DNA of 64,000 nt from Pseudanabaena sp. FACHB-2040 (GTDB lineage: Bacteria; Cyanobacteriota; Cyanobacteriia; Phormidesmidales; Phormidesmidaceae), in assembly GCF_014696715.1 (NCBI RefSeq), contig NZ_JACJQO010000016.1, forward strand, positions 31,493-95,492, written 5' to 3'. Below the pieces are notes generated by a model. The model saw only the letters and a program-made list of their open reading frames with translations. It was not told where the DNA came from and made no database searches. Positions 1-8,698 of this stretch are shown here, piece by piece. The translations under genes and the position numbers were made by a program. Position 1 is the first letter of the stretch. Each line of letters opens with the position of its first letter.

Positions 1-496
1 TTACGATGGCGATGCCTTTGATGAAACCTTTATCAAGCCCTGGCTAGCTCTAGAGAGCGCATTCAAAACCCTAGGTCGTCACCTCCGCTTTGAGATCGAA
101 GCCTACACCCTAGAACTGGGTACAAGCATGGACATTAACCCAGTGGCTGTAGAGCGGGGACTGCAGAGCATTCAGCACTACCTGGGCGAGAAAGGGGTGA
201 TTACCGGCGTGCCTCTGTCGCGGGTGGAAACCCGAGAGCTGGTGATGACCCGCACCAGCCAGTTCACAAAGTACTTTGCGCCTGTGGGCGGCTTTTTGCA
301 GTCACGGGTCGAGCCGGGCACCTGGGTTAGGGCAGGAACTGTGCTCTACTCGCTCTTGTGCTTCAACAAGTCAAGCCAGTTGCCCAGCACCAAACCGATT
401 CGAGCAGAGCACGCGGGTCTGGTGTATGACGTGTCGATTAACCAGGCATTTAACCAGGGGGAGTATGTACTGGCCGTGCTGCAACCCGATGACTAG
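1..496 (+). CDS. Succinylglutamate desuccinylase/aspartoacylase-like protein, 3' part
   Basis: The reading frame is open from base 2 and ends at a TAG at 494-496, so the gene starts upstream of the window. About 164 residues are visible. The C-terminal part is rich in short beta-strand patterns (APVGGFLQSRVEPGTWV, then HAGLVYDVSINQAF...GEYVLAVL), which resembles the C-terminal barrel of the aspartoacylase/succinylglutamate desuccinylase branch of M14 zinc carboxypeptidases. These enzymes hydrolyse amide bonds of N-acylated amino acids. The zinc-binding and catalytic part would lie upstream and cannot be seen, so substrate and activity are unknown. An internal ATG at 128 is less likely to be the start, because good coding sequence continues upstream of it. 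Confidence 0.7.
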   Translation, partial: YDGDAFDETFIKPWLALESAFKTLGRHLRFEIEAYTLELGTSMDINPVAVERGLQSIQHYLGEKGVITGVPLSRVETRELVMTRTSQFTKYFAPVGGFLQSRVEPGTWVRAGTVLYSLLCFNKSSQLPSTKPIRAEHAGLVYDVSINQAFNQGEYVLAVLQPDD

Positions 497-739
497 TTCC
501 CCTGCAAGAATCCTGACAGGTTCAGGTTGCTTAGTGGTTAAAGCAATGCTGGCGCGAAGGGCCCAAACTCGCTTCTTTTAAGAAATTTTAGCGATCCCTG
601 GACCATTGATCTTCAGAAAACTTAATTGCCAGCCTCAGCCAGAGAGATGCGTTTCGACTCAGGATGCAATAGCATTAAATTAGAGAAGAAACGGTAGCAA
701 AGGCTACGGTTTTATCCCCCCACCCAGAGGAGCCGAAGT

Positions 740-871
740 ATGCGACGGGAAGCGTCTAAATCCAACCGGCAGCAAGTTATTGAAGAACTGCGCCATCAGC
801 TAAGGTATGCCAGCACCCACGAGCGGGAAGGCATTCGCCGAGAACTGAATTTTTGGCTCAATAACCGTTAA
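740..871 (+). CDS. Small basic protein of 43 residues
   Basis: A short frame begins at ATG 740 and ends with TAA at 869-871. It sits behind an AGAGGAG ribosome site at 726-732, and a strong intrinsic terminator follows 60 bases downstream. The product is charged and probably helical, with many Arg and Glu residues (start MRREASKSNRQQVIEELRHQ, end LNFWLNNR). No family is recognised. The ribosome site, terminator and composition together make it a plausible monocistronic gene; function is unknown. Confidence 0.55.
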   Translation: MRREASKSNRQQVIEELRHQLRYASTHEREGIRRELNFWLNNR

Positions 872-931
872 TACTAGGGCTGCTCAACCCTAACTAAAGT
901 TTTAAGGCTGACTCCATCGAGGGAAAATTCA

Positions 932-954
932 AACCGGCGGTTGCCGGTTTTTTA
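932..954 (+). terminator. Rho-independent terminator after the 43-residue gene
   Basis: An 8-bp perfect stem, AAACCGGC (932-939) with GCCGGTTT (944-951), closes a 4-base loop and runs into a T tract to 954. Confidence 0.8.
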
Positions 955-1062
955 TTGACTGTTCTCTGCTTCTTCACGGTTGCGGGGTATGGTTACTTCA
1001 AGGTTGTCGGGGAGCCCCCCTCTCTCTGATTAACCTACCGCACTGATCCCCCACAGGCGGCA

Positions 1063-1104
1063 TGCCTTGCGTCTTTTCACGAACAATTGCCTTGCGTCTT
1101 TTCA
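1063..1104. repeat. Direct repeat, 17 bp twice
   Basis: TGCCTTGCGTCTTTTCA occurs at 1063-1079 and again at 1088-1104, separated by 8 bases, in the non-coding stretch 872-1268. The rest of that stretch holds the terminator and a nested inverted repeat at 1145-1178 (CTACT..TGCAG/CTGCA..AGTAG). No gene is seen in it. Confidence 0.75.
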
Positions 1105-1268
1105 TTCCACCTAATACCGGTTCTCCCTACTATCACTATCACTGCTACTCTGAGTGCAGCCCCCTGCACCCCCAGTAGAGATAGTCTGTAGCCCGACTAT
1201 AGGGGATTGGTATCAGGACAGCGCTTTAGCAGAATTTCTGCTTCTCCAGACACACAAGGAGCCCCCTC

Positions 1269-2960
1269 GTGGCTTTCGTTAGACTCTTTTTTGTTGCTCT
1301 AGCAGCAGTTTTGCTAGGGCTGGGATTGACAGCCTCTCCCCTGCTGTCTGACCTCCCTCAAGCTGCCAGCAGCCGATCAGCACTGGCAGCTTCTCCATCT
1401 GCTCCTACCCCCCTATTTAGCGATCTAGGAGATTTTCACTACCCCATTTCAACCCGCTCTGATCTGGCCCAGCAGTACTTTGACCAGGGTTGGGTGCTGG
1501 CCTACGGCTTTAACCATGCAGAGGCAGTCCGGTCTTTTCAGGCAGCGATTGAAGCCGATCCCGACTGTGCCCTGTGCTATTTTGGGCTGGCCTACGTATT
1601 AGGCCCAAATATCAATGCGCCTATGGAGATCGAGGCCGCCGAAACGGCCTGGGAAACGATGCAGCATGCGATCGCACTTTCCCCCGCCGCCTCAGCCAAA
1701 GAACGCGCCCTGATCAACGCTCTCGCTACTCGCTACACAGCTGCTCCCACAGCTAATCGGGCCTCATTAGATCGGGCTTATGCCGCCGCCCTCAAGACAG
1801 TTCATCAGCAATATCCAGAAGATCTGGAAATCGCCACTCTGTATGCCGAAGCGCTGATGGACACTATGCCCTGGGACTACTGGGACGAGGCGGGCAACCC
1901 CAAACCCACAACGCGCGAAATCTTGAAAACCCTGGAGGCGGTGCTAGAGCAGAACCCGGATCAGATCGGGGCCTTGCACCTCTATATTCATGCTGTGGAA
2001 AAAGAGCGGCCCGAACTAGCCGAAGCAGCGGCTGATCGACTGGGGGCACTGGTGCCCGGATCAGGTCATCTAGTGCATATGCCCTCTCATATCTACATTC
2101 GCGTGGGCCGCTACCACGATGCGGTGGTGGCTAACCAGGATGCGATCGCAGCCGATGCAGCCTATCTCAAGATCAGCCCTACTCCCAGTCTTTACACTGT
2201 CGCCTACATGCCCCACAACCACCACTTCGCTTGGTTTGGGGCGATGATGACTGGGCAGCGAGCAGTTGCAATGGCTGCCGCCGAGCAGACCGCACGGGTA
2301 GAAGGCGAGCTGTGGCACGCTCCCGAATTGGCCGGTTCGCTCCAGCACTATTATTCGGTGCCTCTCTACACGCAGGTGCGATTTAGCCAGTGGAACGAAA
2401 TTCTTAAGACACCCGCGCCTGCTGCCGAGTTGAAATATCCGGTCGGCGTCTGGCACTATGCTCAGGGCATGGCGCTGGCAGCAACGGATCGGCCTAGGGC
2501 AGCAGCGGATCATTTGCGATCGCTCCAGGCCCTAATCGCCGATCCTGAGATTGGGGAAATGCGAATTTGGGGCTTCAACTCCACCCGTCAGGCATTGAGC
2601 ATTGCTGAGGCTGTGCTGGCCGGCGAAATTGCAGCGGCCCAGGGAAACTACGACCGCGCTGTGACCTACCTGCAGTCTGCCGTGGCCCAGGAGGACGAAT
2701 TGACCTACACCGAACCCCCTGACTGGTATGCCCCCACCCGCAACCTGCTGGGTCAGGTGCTGCTGGCAGCCGGGCGCTATGCCGACGCCGAATCGGCCTT
2801 CCAGGCAGATTTAGAAAACTATCCTCAAAACGGCTGGTCTCTGCAGGGTCTGGCCCAAAGCCTGCGAGCCCAAAACAAGCTATCAGAGGCTGATTCTGTA
2901 CAGGCCCAGTTTGAAGCGGCCTGGCAATATGCCGACATCACTCTGCCAATATCCGGTTAA
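1269..2960 (+). CDS. Secreted TPR-repeat protein
   Basis: 563 residues from a GTG start, chosen because AAGGAG lies at 1256-1261, 7 bases upstream. The N-terminus has a basic residue, a hydrophobic segment (residues 5-24) and an Ala/Ser-rich stretch typical of a Sec signal peptide, so the protein is probably periplasmic or membrane-anchored. Tetratricopeptide helices follow: one near residues 70-115 (NHAEAVRSFQAAIEADPDCA), another near 275-295 (YHDAVVANQDAIAADAAYL) and two near 460-535. TPR arrays mediate protein contacts; no enzymatic motif is visible. The next gene starts 21 bases downstream, so this is the probable first gene of the acetyltransferase run that follows. Function is unknown. 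Confidence 0.75.
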   Translation: MAFVRLFFVALAAVLLGLGLTASPLLSDLPQAASSRSALAASPSAPTPLFSDLGDFHYPISTRSDLAQQYFDQGWVLAYGFNHAEAVRSFQAAIEADPDCALCYFGLAYVLGPNINAPMEIEAAETAWETMQHAIALSPAASAKERALINALATRYTAAPTANRASLDRAYAAALKTVHQQYPEDLEIATLYAEALMDTMPWDYWDEAGNPKPTTREILKTLEAVLEQNPDQIGALHLYIHAVEKERPELAEAAADRLGALVPGSGHLVHMPSHIYIRVGRYHDAVVANQDAIAADAAYLKISPTPSLYTVAYMPHNHHFAWFGAMMTGQRAVAMAAAEQTARVEGELWHAPELAGSLQHYYSVPLYTQVRFSQWNEILKTPAPAAELKYPVGVWHYAQGMALAATDRPRAAADHLRSLQALIADPEIGEMRIWGFNSTRQALSIAEAVLAGEIAAAQGNYDRAVTYLQSAVAQEDELTYTEPPDWYAPTRNLLGQVLLAAGRYADAESAFQADLENYPQNGWSLQGLAQSLRAQNKLSEADSVQAQFEAAWQYADITLPISG

Positions 2961-2981
2961 CTCTTAGCTCCTGGCCAAACT

Positions 2982-3587
2982 ATGTTGACAATCACCACAA
3001 CCTATCGTCCCGCCCGTGTCGAGGACTGCTTCACCATTGCCCGTCTGTTTCAAATTGCTGCCGATGGCGTAGTCGACTATCTCTGGTCCACCCTCCAGGC
3101 CGACTATCCGGGTCTTACTCCTTTAGAAATTGGGGCTCAGCGCTTTGCCAATCCTGACAGCAACTGCAGTTACCGCAACTGTGTCATGGCCGAGCGGGAG
3201 GCTGAAATTGTGGGCATGATGATGACCTTTGCGATCGCAGAGCCAGACGAAGCCCCCCAAGCACTCTCGACTGAGACCGACAGCGAAATCCCAGACGTCA
3301 TGGCTCCCTATGCCCTGGAAAAAGCAGGTACCTGGTACATCTGCGCCCTCGCCGTTTTTCCTGAGTTTCGCGGTCAGGGCATTGGCTCTGGCCTTCTGGC
3401 GCTGGCCCACCGGCAGGCCAGAGAGCAGGGCTTTGAGGAACTCAGCCTACTCTGCTTTGAGCAAAACATGGGCGCGAAGCAGCTGTACGAGCGCTGCGGA
3501 TTCAAAACCATCGACCGTACCCCGGTGGTGCCCCACCCGCTAATTCACCATACTGGAGATCTGCTGCTGATGACCGTGGAGGCTTGA
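2982..3587 (+). CDS. GNAT-family N-acetyltransferase
   Basis: 201 residues from ATG. The acetyl-CoA-binding motif A is clear (LAVFPEFRGQGIGSGLL, about residues 121-137), followed by the motif B region GAKQLYERCGF near residues 163-173. An additional loop of acidic residues lies at about 84-108. The family transfers an acetyl group to amines of small molecules or proteins; the substrate cannot be inferred. Only one base separates its stop from the next start, and it begins 21 bases after the TPR gene, so cotranscription is likely. It is one of four GNAT domains within 3.4 kb. Confidence 0.85.
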   Translation: MLTITTTYRPARVEDCFTIARLFQIAADGVVDYLWSTLQADYPGLTPLEIGAQRFANPDSNCSYRNCVMAEREAEIVGMMMTFAIAEPDEAPQALSTETDSEIPDVMAPYALEKAGTWYICALAVFPEFRGQGIGSGLLALAHRQAREQGFEELSLLCFEQNMGAKQLYERCGFKTIDRTPVVPHPLIHHTGDLLLMTVEA

Positions 3588-3588
3588 G

Positions 3589-4479
3589 TTGGCTGGCGAA
3601 ACCGATTTGTCTAGGCTGTTACAGTCTATGCAGCCTGAACTGAGCACAGGAGAATTTGTCTTTTGCACAGTTCTCCCCGCTCAGGTGGAGAGGCTGGCTG
3701 GACAGGCCATCAGCCTCTTCCGCGAAGCAGAGGGAGTAAGTCTAGTACTGCCCAGGCATGAAGCTGAGCAGCAGGAAATTTCTTACCAGTATCCCTGTCG
3801 TCTAATCACATTGCAGATTCACTCTAGTCTTGCAGCAGTCGGCTTCCTGGCCGCTGTCACCGAAGCCTTGGCAGGCTGGGGCATTAGCGTCAACCCAGTT
3901 TCTGCCTACTACCACGACCACCTGTTTGTTCCTACAGACCAGGCTGAGCAGGCGATGGACTGTCTGGCTCAGCTGGTTCTAGCCCACCGCTACAGCTTCC
4001 AGACCATGACGACCGCTGACAGAGAGATCGTCTGGCAAATGCTGATGCACGCTGCCCATGAAAGTTCTCTAGAGGCGGTCAAAGACCAGCCCGCGCTAGC
4101 CCGTTATGCCGCTGGCTGGGGCCGCGCCGGGGATATGGGGATCGTGGCGTTGCTGCAGGATCAGCCTATAGGAGCGGCCTGGCTGCGGCTGTGGCAGGGG
4201 CATAACCGAGGATTTGGCTTTGTGGCAGAGGACGTGCCAGAACTTGCGATCGCAGTGCTGCCTGACTACCAGAGTCAGGGTGTTGGCACTCAGCTCCTGA
4301 GCCGCCTGCTCCACAGCGCCCGAGGATGGTACGGCGCTGTGTCCCTCAGCACCCGAGCCGACAATCCTGCAGTCAAGCTCTACGAGCGCATGGGGTTTGT
4401 GAAGGTACCCGATAGCGAAGTCATCAACCGCACAGGTGGAGTTTCCTTCACTATGATCTGTGAGTTGGAGGGTCTGTAA
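3589..4479 (+). CDS. ACT-domain and GNAT-domain fusion protein
   Basis: 296 residues from a TTG at 3589, one base after the previous stop; an in-frame ATG at 3628 is an alternative start. Residues about 20-130 resemble a small ACT-type regulatory domain (CRLITLQIHSSLAAVGFLAA...GISVNPVSAYYHDHLFV). Residues about 140-290 are a GNAT acetyltransferase with motif A (AIAVLPDYQSQGVGTQLL) and motif B (NPAVKLYERMGF). ACT domains often bind amino acids, so an amino-acid-responsive acetyltransferase is a reasonable inference, but it is unproven. It lies in the middle of the apparent operon that runs from 1269 to 6320. Confidence 0.8.
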   Translation: MAGETDLSRLLQSMQPELSTGEFVFCTVLPAQVERLAGQAISLFREAEGVSLVLPRHEAEQQEISYQYPCRLITLQIHSSLAAVGFLAAVTEALAGWGISVNPVSAYYHDHLFVPTDQAEQAMDCLAQLVLAHRYSFQTMTTADREIVWQMLMHAAHESSLEAVKDQPALARYAAGWGRAGDMGIVALLQDQPIGAAWLRLWQGHNRGFGFVAEDVPELAIAVLPDYQSQGVGTQLLSRLLHSARGWYGAVSLSTRADNPAVKLYERMGFVKVPDSEVINRTGGVSFTMICELEGL

Positions 4480-4522
4480 GCTAGAGCCGTTGTCCTCAAA
4501 ACCAATCTCCTAGAGGTTTCAG

Positions 4523-5032
4523 ATGTCTCAAACAGTGAATCCCAACCACACTTCAACCGTCGCGGTTCGCCCTATGCAGACAGGTGATATGGGGGAGATG
4601 CGATCGCTTTTCTACCAAACTGTTCACCAGATCAACAGCCGCGACTACACGCCTGAGCAGATCCAGGTTTGGGCCTCTAGCGCCAACGATGAAGCGCGCT
4701 GGCAGGCGCTGCCGAAGAAAAGCCAGGTCTTGGTGGCCGAGCACAGCGGCAAGGTGGTTGGCTTCACCAACCTTGAAGCCGATGGGCATATTGACATGTT
4801 CTTTGTCCATCCTGAGCACCAGGGAGAGGGCATTGGCAAGCGGCTGATGCAGGCCCTAGAGAGCCTAGCCCAGGCCCAGCAGCTCGACCGCCTATACTCT
4901 GAAGTCAGCATTACTGCCAAACCCTTCTTCTTGAGGTACGACTTCTGCATCGTTACCGAGGAACAGGTCGAGCGCCAGGGCATCTGGTTCACCCGGTTCA
5001 TCATGGAAAAAACATTAACCTATCCCACATAA
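4523..5032 (+). CDS. GNAT-family N-acetyltransferase
   Basis: 169 residues from ATG, with AGAGG at 4512-4516 as ribosome site. Motif A is MFFVHPEHQGEGIGKRLM, around residues 92-109. The C-terminal half (AKPFFLRYDFCIVTEEQVER) resembles YafP/ElaA-like GNAT proteins. The predicted reaction is acetyl transfer from acetyl-CoA to an unknown amine. Its stop codon (5030-5032) abuts the ATG of the methyltransferase at 5033 with no spacer, which points to translational coupling of the two. Confidence 0.85.
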   Translation: MSQTVNPNHTSTVAVRPMQTGDMGEMRSLFYQTVHQINSRDYTPEQIQVWASSANDEARWQALPKKSQVLVAEHSGKVVGFTNLEADGHIDMFFVHPEHQGEGIGKRLMQALESLAQAQQLDRLYSEVSITAKPFFLRYDFCIVTEEQVERQGIWFTRFIMEKTLTYPT

Positions 5033-5713
5033 ATGGCGTTCACCCTCGACAAAGTAGTGCCTTGGGGCCGTTCCTTTGCAGAATACGTGGCGATGTTTGC
5101 GCTGTCTGAGACAGATTTGGAGCAGCGCATTCTCGGCTGTGGGGATGGCCCAGCCGCCTTTAACTCTGAGCTGACTCAGCAGGGCGGGCAGGTCACGTCA
5201 ACTGACCCGATCTACCAGTTCACAGCTGAGGAAATTCGCGCCCGGATCGCCGCCACCTTTGCAGAAGTAGTTGAAAAGACCCGCCAAAACTTGGACGATT
5301 TTAATTGGACAAGCATTCGCTCGCCGGAAGAACTAGGCCAGGTTCGCATGGCGGCAATGGAGCAGTTTTTGGCCGACTTCGACCTGGGCAAAGCTCAGAG
5401 GCGCTACATCACAGCCAGCCTACCCGAACTGCCCTTTGCTGACGACAGCTTTGATCTGGCGCTTTGCTCCCACTTTCTCTTTCTCTACAGTCCACAGTTC
5501 GATGTTGAGTTTCACCTAGCTGCTGTTCAGGAAATGCTGCGGGTCGCCCCAGAGGTGCGGATTTTTCCGTTAGTAGAGTTGGGTAACGCCAGGTCGCGCC
5601 ACCTAGACTGGGTGATGGCTCAGCTCAAAGCTCTAGGGCACTCCCTGCAGGTCAGAACCGTCGTCTACGAGTTTCAGAAGGGCGGCAATAAAATGCTGTG
5701 CATCCACCGCTGA
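5033..5713 (+). CDS. Class I SAM-dependent methyltransferase-like protein
   Basis: 226 residues; the ATG directly follows the upstream stop. A Rossmann-type SAM motif I is visible (RILGCGDGPAAF, about residues 32-43), followed by an acidic motif II (TSTDPIY). A motif IV-like segment is ADDSFDLALCSHFLF near residues 136-150. A charged helical insertion lies between these (about 64-115). This pattern fits class I methyltransferases; the acceptor is unknown. Tight packing between acetyltransferase genes suggests the products act in one process, perhaps modification or detoxification of a small molecule or peptide (inference). Confidence 0.7.
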   Translation: MAFTLDKVVPWGRSFAEYVAMFALSETDLEQRILGCGDGPAAFNSELTQQGGQVTSTDPIYQFTAEEIRARIAATFAEVVEKTRQNLDDFNWTSIRSPEELGQVRMAAMEQFLADFDLGKAQRRYITASLPELPFADDSFDLALCSHFLFLYSPQFDVEFHLAAVQEMLRVAPEVRIFPLVELGNARSRHLDWVMAQLKALGHSLQVRTVVYEFQKGGNKMLCIHR

Positions 5714-5747
5714 GTCTGTTGATAAGCCTGTTGATGAGTCTGTTGTT

Positions 5748-6320
5748 ATGGAAGCCACCAACCTCGCTATAGTCACCCAACCCACCCTTGGCGCGGAGCG
5801 GCTGATTCTGCGGCCCTTTACCCTGGCCGATGCGCCCGACGTTCAGCGGCTGGCCGGAGAGTGGGACATTGCCGCCCGCACTCTGGTCATTCCCCATCCC
5901 TACCCCGATGGCCTGGCAGAACAGTGGATTCGCAGCCATCCTAAAGACTTTGCCGCTGGTAACTCAGTGACCTTTGCGATCGCACTGCTCGACAACACCC
6001 TCTGCGGAGCCATTGGCCTGGGCCTGGTGCCTGAAAACCAGCTAGCCGAACTGGGCTACTGGATTGGCAAACCCTACTGGGGCAACGGCTACTGCACCGA
6101 AGCCGCCAAAGCCCTGCTCAAGCTTGGCTTTAACGACCTCGGTCTCAACCGCATCCAGGCCACCCACTATACAGACAATCCGGCCTCGGGCCGAGTCATG
6201 CAGAAGATCGGCATGGCCTATGAGGGCTGCCGTCGCCAGCACACCTTTAGATGGGGCGAGTTTAAAGACATTAAACTCTACGGCATCCTCAAAAGCGACT
6301 GGTTAAACGGACACAGTTAG
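5748..6320 (+). CDS. RimJ/RimL-type GNAT acetyltransferase
   Basis: 190 residues. The start ERLILRPFTLADAPDVQRLA and the later GYWIGKPYWGNGYCTEAAKA and NPASGRVMQKIGM segments are typical of the RimJ/RimL branch of GNAT enzymes, which acetylate protein N-termini or antibiotics. It begins 34 bases after the methyltransferase and is the last gene of the co-directional run. The next gene is convergent, with only 13 bases between the two stops. Confidence 0.85.
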   Translation: MEATNLAIVTQPTLGAERLILRPFTLADAPDVQRLAGEWDIAARTLVIPHPYPDGLAEQWIRSHPKDFAAGNSVTFAIALLDNTLCGAIGLGLVPENQLAELGYWIGKPYWGNGYCTEAAKALLKLGFNDLGLNRIQATHYTDNPASGRVMQKIGMAYEGCRRQHTFRWGEFKDIKLYGILKSDWLNGHS

Positions 6321-6333
6321 AGCTATAGCAAAC

Positions 6334-7248
6334 TCAGTTAAGCTCACTGTTTCTGCTGGCCTGACTGAGCCTGTACTTTTTGAGCAGGAGAGCCGCTAGC
6401 GCGGCACTGCCCAATGCGATCGCACTGCCCGGCTCGGGTATATCCTTAGCGGGACCAGGTTTCTCCGCCTTCTTCACGAACTGAAACACCACCTCACCGC
6501 CGGGGGCTAAGAGGCGGTTAAACTGAAACGCCGCTGAAACATCCGTTAAAGCATCCGTACTAGTCAGAACGCTGTTGTTGTTCAAAGTTGTGCGGGAGCT
6601 GTTGAAAAACTCCTGCAGCAGCTTCGGGTAAAGATCTACCTGCACAAAATCTGCGGCTTGGTCAACAGTTGCAGTAACTTTTGCCCCTGTCACATCAACC
6701 TGTTGCAGAGAGTTCTTCTGAATCAACACGGAATCGAAACCAAATGTTCCGGCCACATCAAAGTCTAGATAGGAAAAGAGCGAAACCTGCTGAGCTGTGT
6801 CGGTCAGGTTCTTCAGCGTCACCGTCTCAAACCGATGAGAGGAGCCACTGTTTAGCTCGCCGCCTTGAAGCTCCAAGGAGTAGCGAAACTCTAGCGCATT
6901 GTCAAACCCGCGCAGGTAAGCCGACAGCGCATTTTCAGAGAATGTAAATGAATCTAGTGTGAAGCTGCCCAGCCCTACTTCAGGGCTCATAGGGTCTGTC
7001 CCAAAATTCAGAAAGTAGCGTTCTCCCAAAGGCCCTACGGGGACAGGGGTTTGTGGGGTAAATACCTGATTAACCCCATCTACAATCCACGCATCCACAC
7101 CCAGGGTGTCTAGGTTCAGGCGGACAGTTGAGTTGTCATCATTCAGTTCCACTAGTCCTGTAGATTGAGCGTAGGCAGCCGGAAAACTCAGGCCGAAACT
7201 CACCAGTAGACTAGTCGCTATTTGCAGGGGTAATGAACGGATTTGCAT
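6334..7248 (-). CDS. PEP-CTERM-like exported protein
   Basis: 304 residues. The N-terminus is a signal peptide (hydrophobic to about residue 27, ending AYAQS). The extreme C-terminus has the tripartite PEP-CTERM layout: an IPEPGS motif, a hydrophobic helix (AIALGSAALAALLL) and a basic tail (KKYRLSQASR). In known systems this tail is recognised by an exosortase and cleaved during export, often of exopolysaccharide-associated proteins. The body is beta-rich and has no recognised domain. No exosortase gene lies in the window. Confidence 0.7.
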   Translation of the reverse strand: MQIRSLPLQIATSLLVSFGLSFPAAYAQSTGLVELNDDNSTVRLNLDTLGVDAWIVDGVNQVFTPQTPVPVGPLGERYFLNFGTDPMSPEVGLGSFTLDSFTFSENALSAYLRGFDNALEFRYSLELQGGELNSGSSHRFETVTLKNLTDTAQQVSLFSYLDFDVAGTFGFDSVLIQKNSLQQVDVTGAKVTATVDQAADFVQVDLYPKLLQEFFNSSRTTLNNNSVLTSTDALTDVSAAFQFNRLLAPGGEVVFQFVKKAEKPGPAKDIPEPGSAIALGSAALAALLLKKYRLSQASRNSELN

Positions 7249-7650
7249 GGTCCCTTAAGTGCGATGACTGAAGCGTTTCCCGATTGCCACCTGATTCGAG
7301 TGCTGTTCTACACACCGACAATAGCCAAGCTCAGGTCTCAGCTGCCTGCCGTATCCGTGTTATTACTGAAAACTTCAAAAAAGCCTCTATTTCTTGAAGA
7401 TGCCAACAATCCGGGAAACCAAAGGAGCTGAACCTTTAGTTCGGCCATTAAATTCTCTGGCAGGGGTAAAACCCCATGTTCCTAATGAACGTCAAAAACC
7501 CTGATTCAGTACGGTGATGAAGATCACCTGTAGAGGCACCCTGATATATACGAGGCAACCAAAGTCAGATCACTACGTTTCGGTAAAAACCTGTTGGCAG
7601 ATCAAAAATTACGTTTAGGCTAATTGAGTTAGTTACGCGCATTTTGTTCC
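7249..7650. other. Non-coding gap between divergent genes
   Basis: About 400 bases between the PEP-CTERM-like gene and the cation exporter. It must hold both promoters. No convincing gene, RNA or known metal-sensing riboswitch was recognised. Confidence 0.5.
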
Positions 7651-8589
7651 TTGAATCGCAATACTCAACCTCGCCAAACAGTCAGCTCCAGTGCGGTCTC
7701 TGCTCATAAGGACCACCGGGCGGCGGTCAGATGGGTCTTGATTATCACCCTGGTGATGAATGTGTGTGTGGTAGTTCTCAAGGCCCTAGTAGGCCTGTGG
7801 ACGGGTTCTTTGAGCCTGCTAGCCGACGCCCTGCACAGCGTTACAGACAGCGCCAACAACGTTTTAGGGCTGGTAACCAATCAGCTTGCCAATCCTCGAC
7901 CTGACCGTGATCACCCCTACGGCCACCAGAAGTTTGAAGCGATTGGCGCGTTGGGCATTGCCGCCTTTTTAGGCATTGCCTGCTTTGAAATTCTTAAAGG
8001 AGCGGTCGAGCGCTTACTGCAGGGTGGAGAACCTGTTCAGGTAACGGCATCGGCTCTATGGATCATGCTGCTGGTGCTGGGCATCAATATATTTGTCGCC
8101 TTTTACGAACGCAAAGTCGGCCTGCGCTTAGGCAGCAAAATTTTGATTGCCGATGCCCGACATACCATGAGCGATGTCTGGATTACTATTGCCGTGATTG
8201 GAGGGCTGATAGGCATCTGGCGAGGTTGGCAGTGGATGGATGTCGCTCTAGCTTTTCCCGTAGCAGTGCTTGTTTTCAAGAGCGGGTGGGCGGTTCTGCG
8301 CGAGAACCTACCCTGGCTAGTTGATGAAATGGCGATCGCACCCGAAGCAATTCATAGCCAGGTAATGAAGGTGCCAGGTGTGATCAATTGCCACAATATT
8401 GCTTCTCGCGGGCTGTTGGGTCGGCAGGTTTTCATTGATATGCACCTGATTGTCGAGCCTACTAATGTCGAAGAGGCCCATCGCGTTACAGAAGAGGTCG
8501 AATCTCTATTAGACCAGCTCTATGGCCCGGCTCGAATTACGATTCATATTGAGCCTCCCCACTACGAGTCTGGCGAAATTAGCTACTAA
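7651..8589 (+). CDS. Cation diffusion facilitator (CDF) efflux transporter
   Basis: 312 residues from TTG 7651, the only usable start after the in-frame TAG at 7630. The CDF signature is present: LLADALHSVTDSANN near residues 53-67 and DARHTMSD near 168-175 give the paired Asp/His residues of the membrane metal site. Hydrophobic helices fill residues 25-225, and a C-terminal ferredoxin-like cytoplasmic domain ends with HIEPPHYE. These transporters export divalent metals such as Zn, Co, Mn or Fe in exchange for protons. The ion cannot be assigned from sequence alone. Confidence 0.9.
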   Translation: MNRNTQPRQTVSSSAVSAHKDHRAAVRWVLIITLVMNVCVVVLKALVGLWTGSLSLLADALHSVTDSANNVLGLVTNQLANPRPDRDHPYGHQKFEAIGALGIAAFLGIACFEILKGAVERLLQGGEPVQVTASALWIMLLVLGINIFVAFYERKVGLRLGSKILIADARHTMSDVWITIAVIGGLIGIWRGWQWMDVALAFPVAVLVFKSGWAVLRENLPWLVDEMAIAPEAIHSQVMKVPGVINCHNIASRGLLGRQVFIDMHLIVEPTNVEEAHRVTEEVESLLDQLYGPARITIHIEPPHYESGEISY

Positions 8590-8698
8590 ATTAGCTATCA
8601 TGAATGGCTAATCAATGAACTGGTAAATGCAGGCGTAGAGGGGCTGTAATTCCTAGCTGAGGGGTTTCTCCCTACACCCCAAATTAGCGTTAACATGC

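Noticed and set aside
505..580. tRNA-like segment with a GCTTAGTGGTTAAAGC D-arm pattern
   Set aside because: No matching acceptor stem, anticodon arm or T-arm could be built around it.
7249..7650. Metal riboswitch ahead of the CDF exporter
   Set aside because: No yybP-ykoY or czcD (NiCo) type core could be recognised in the leader.
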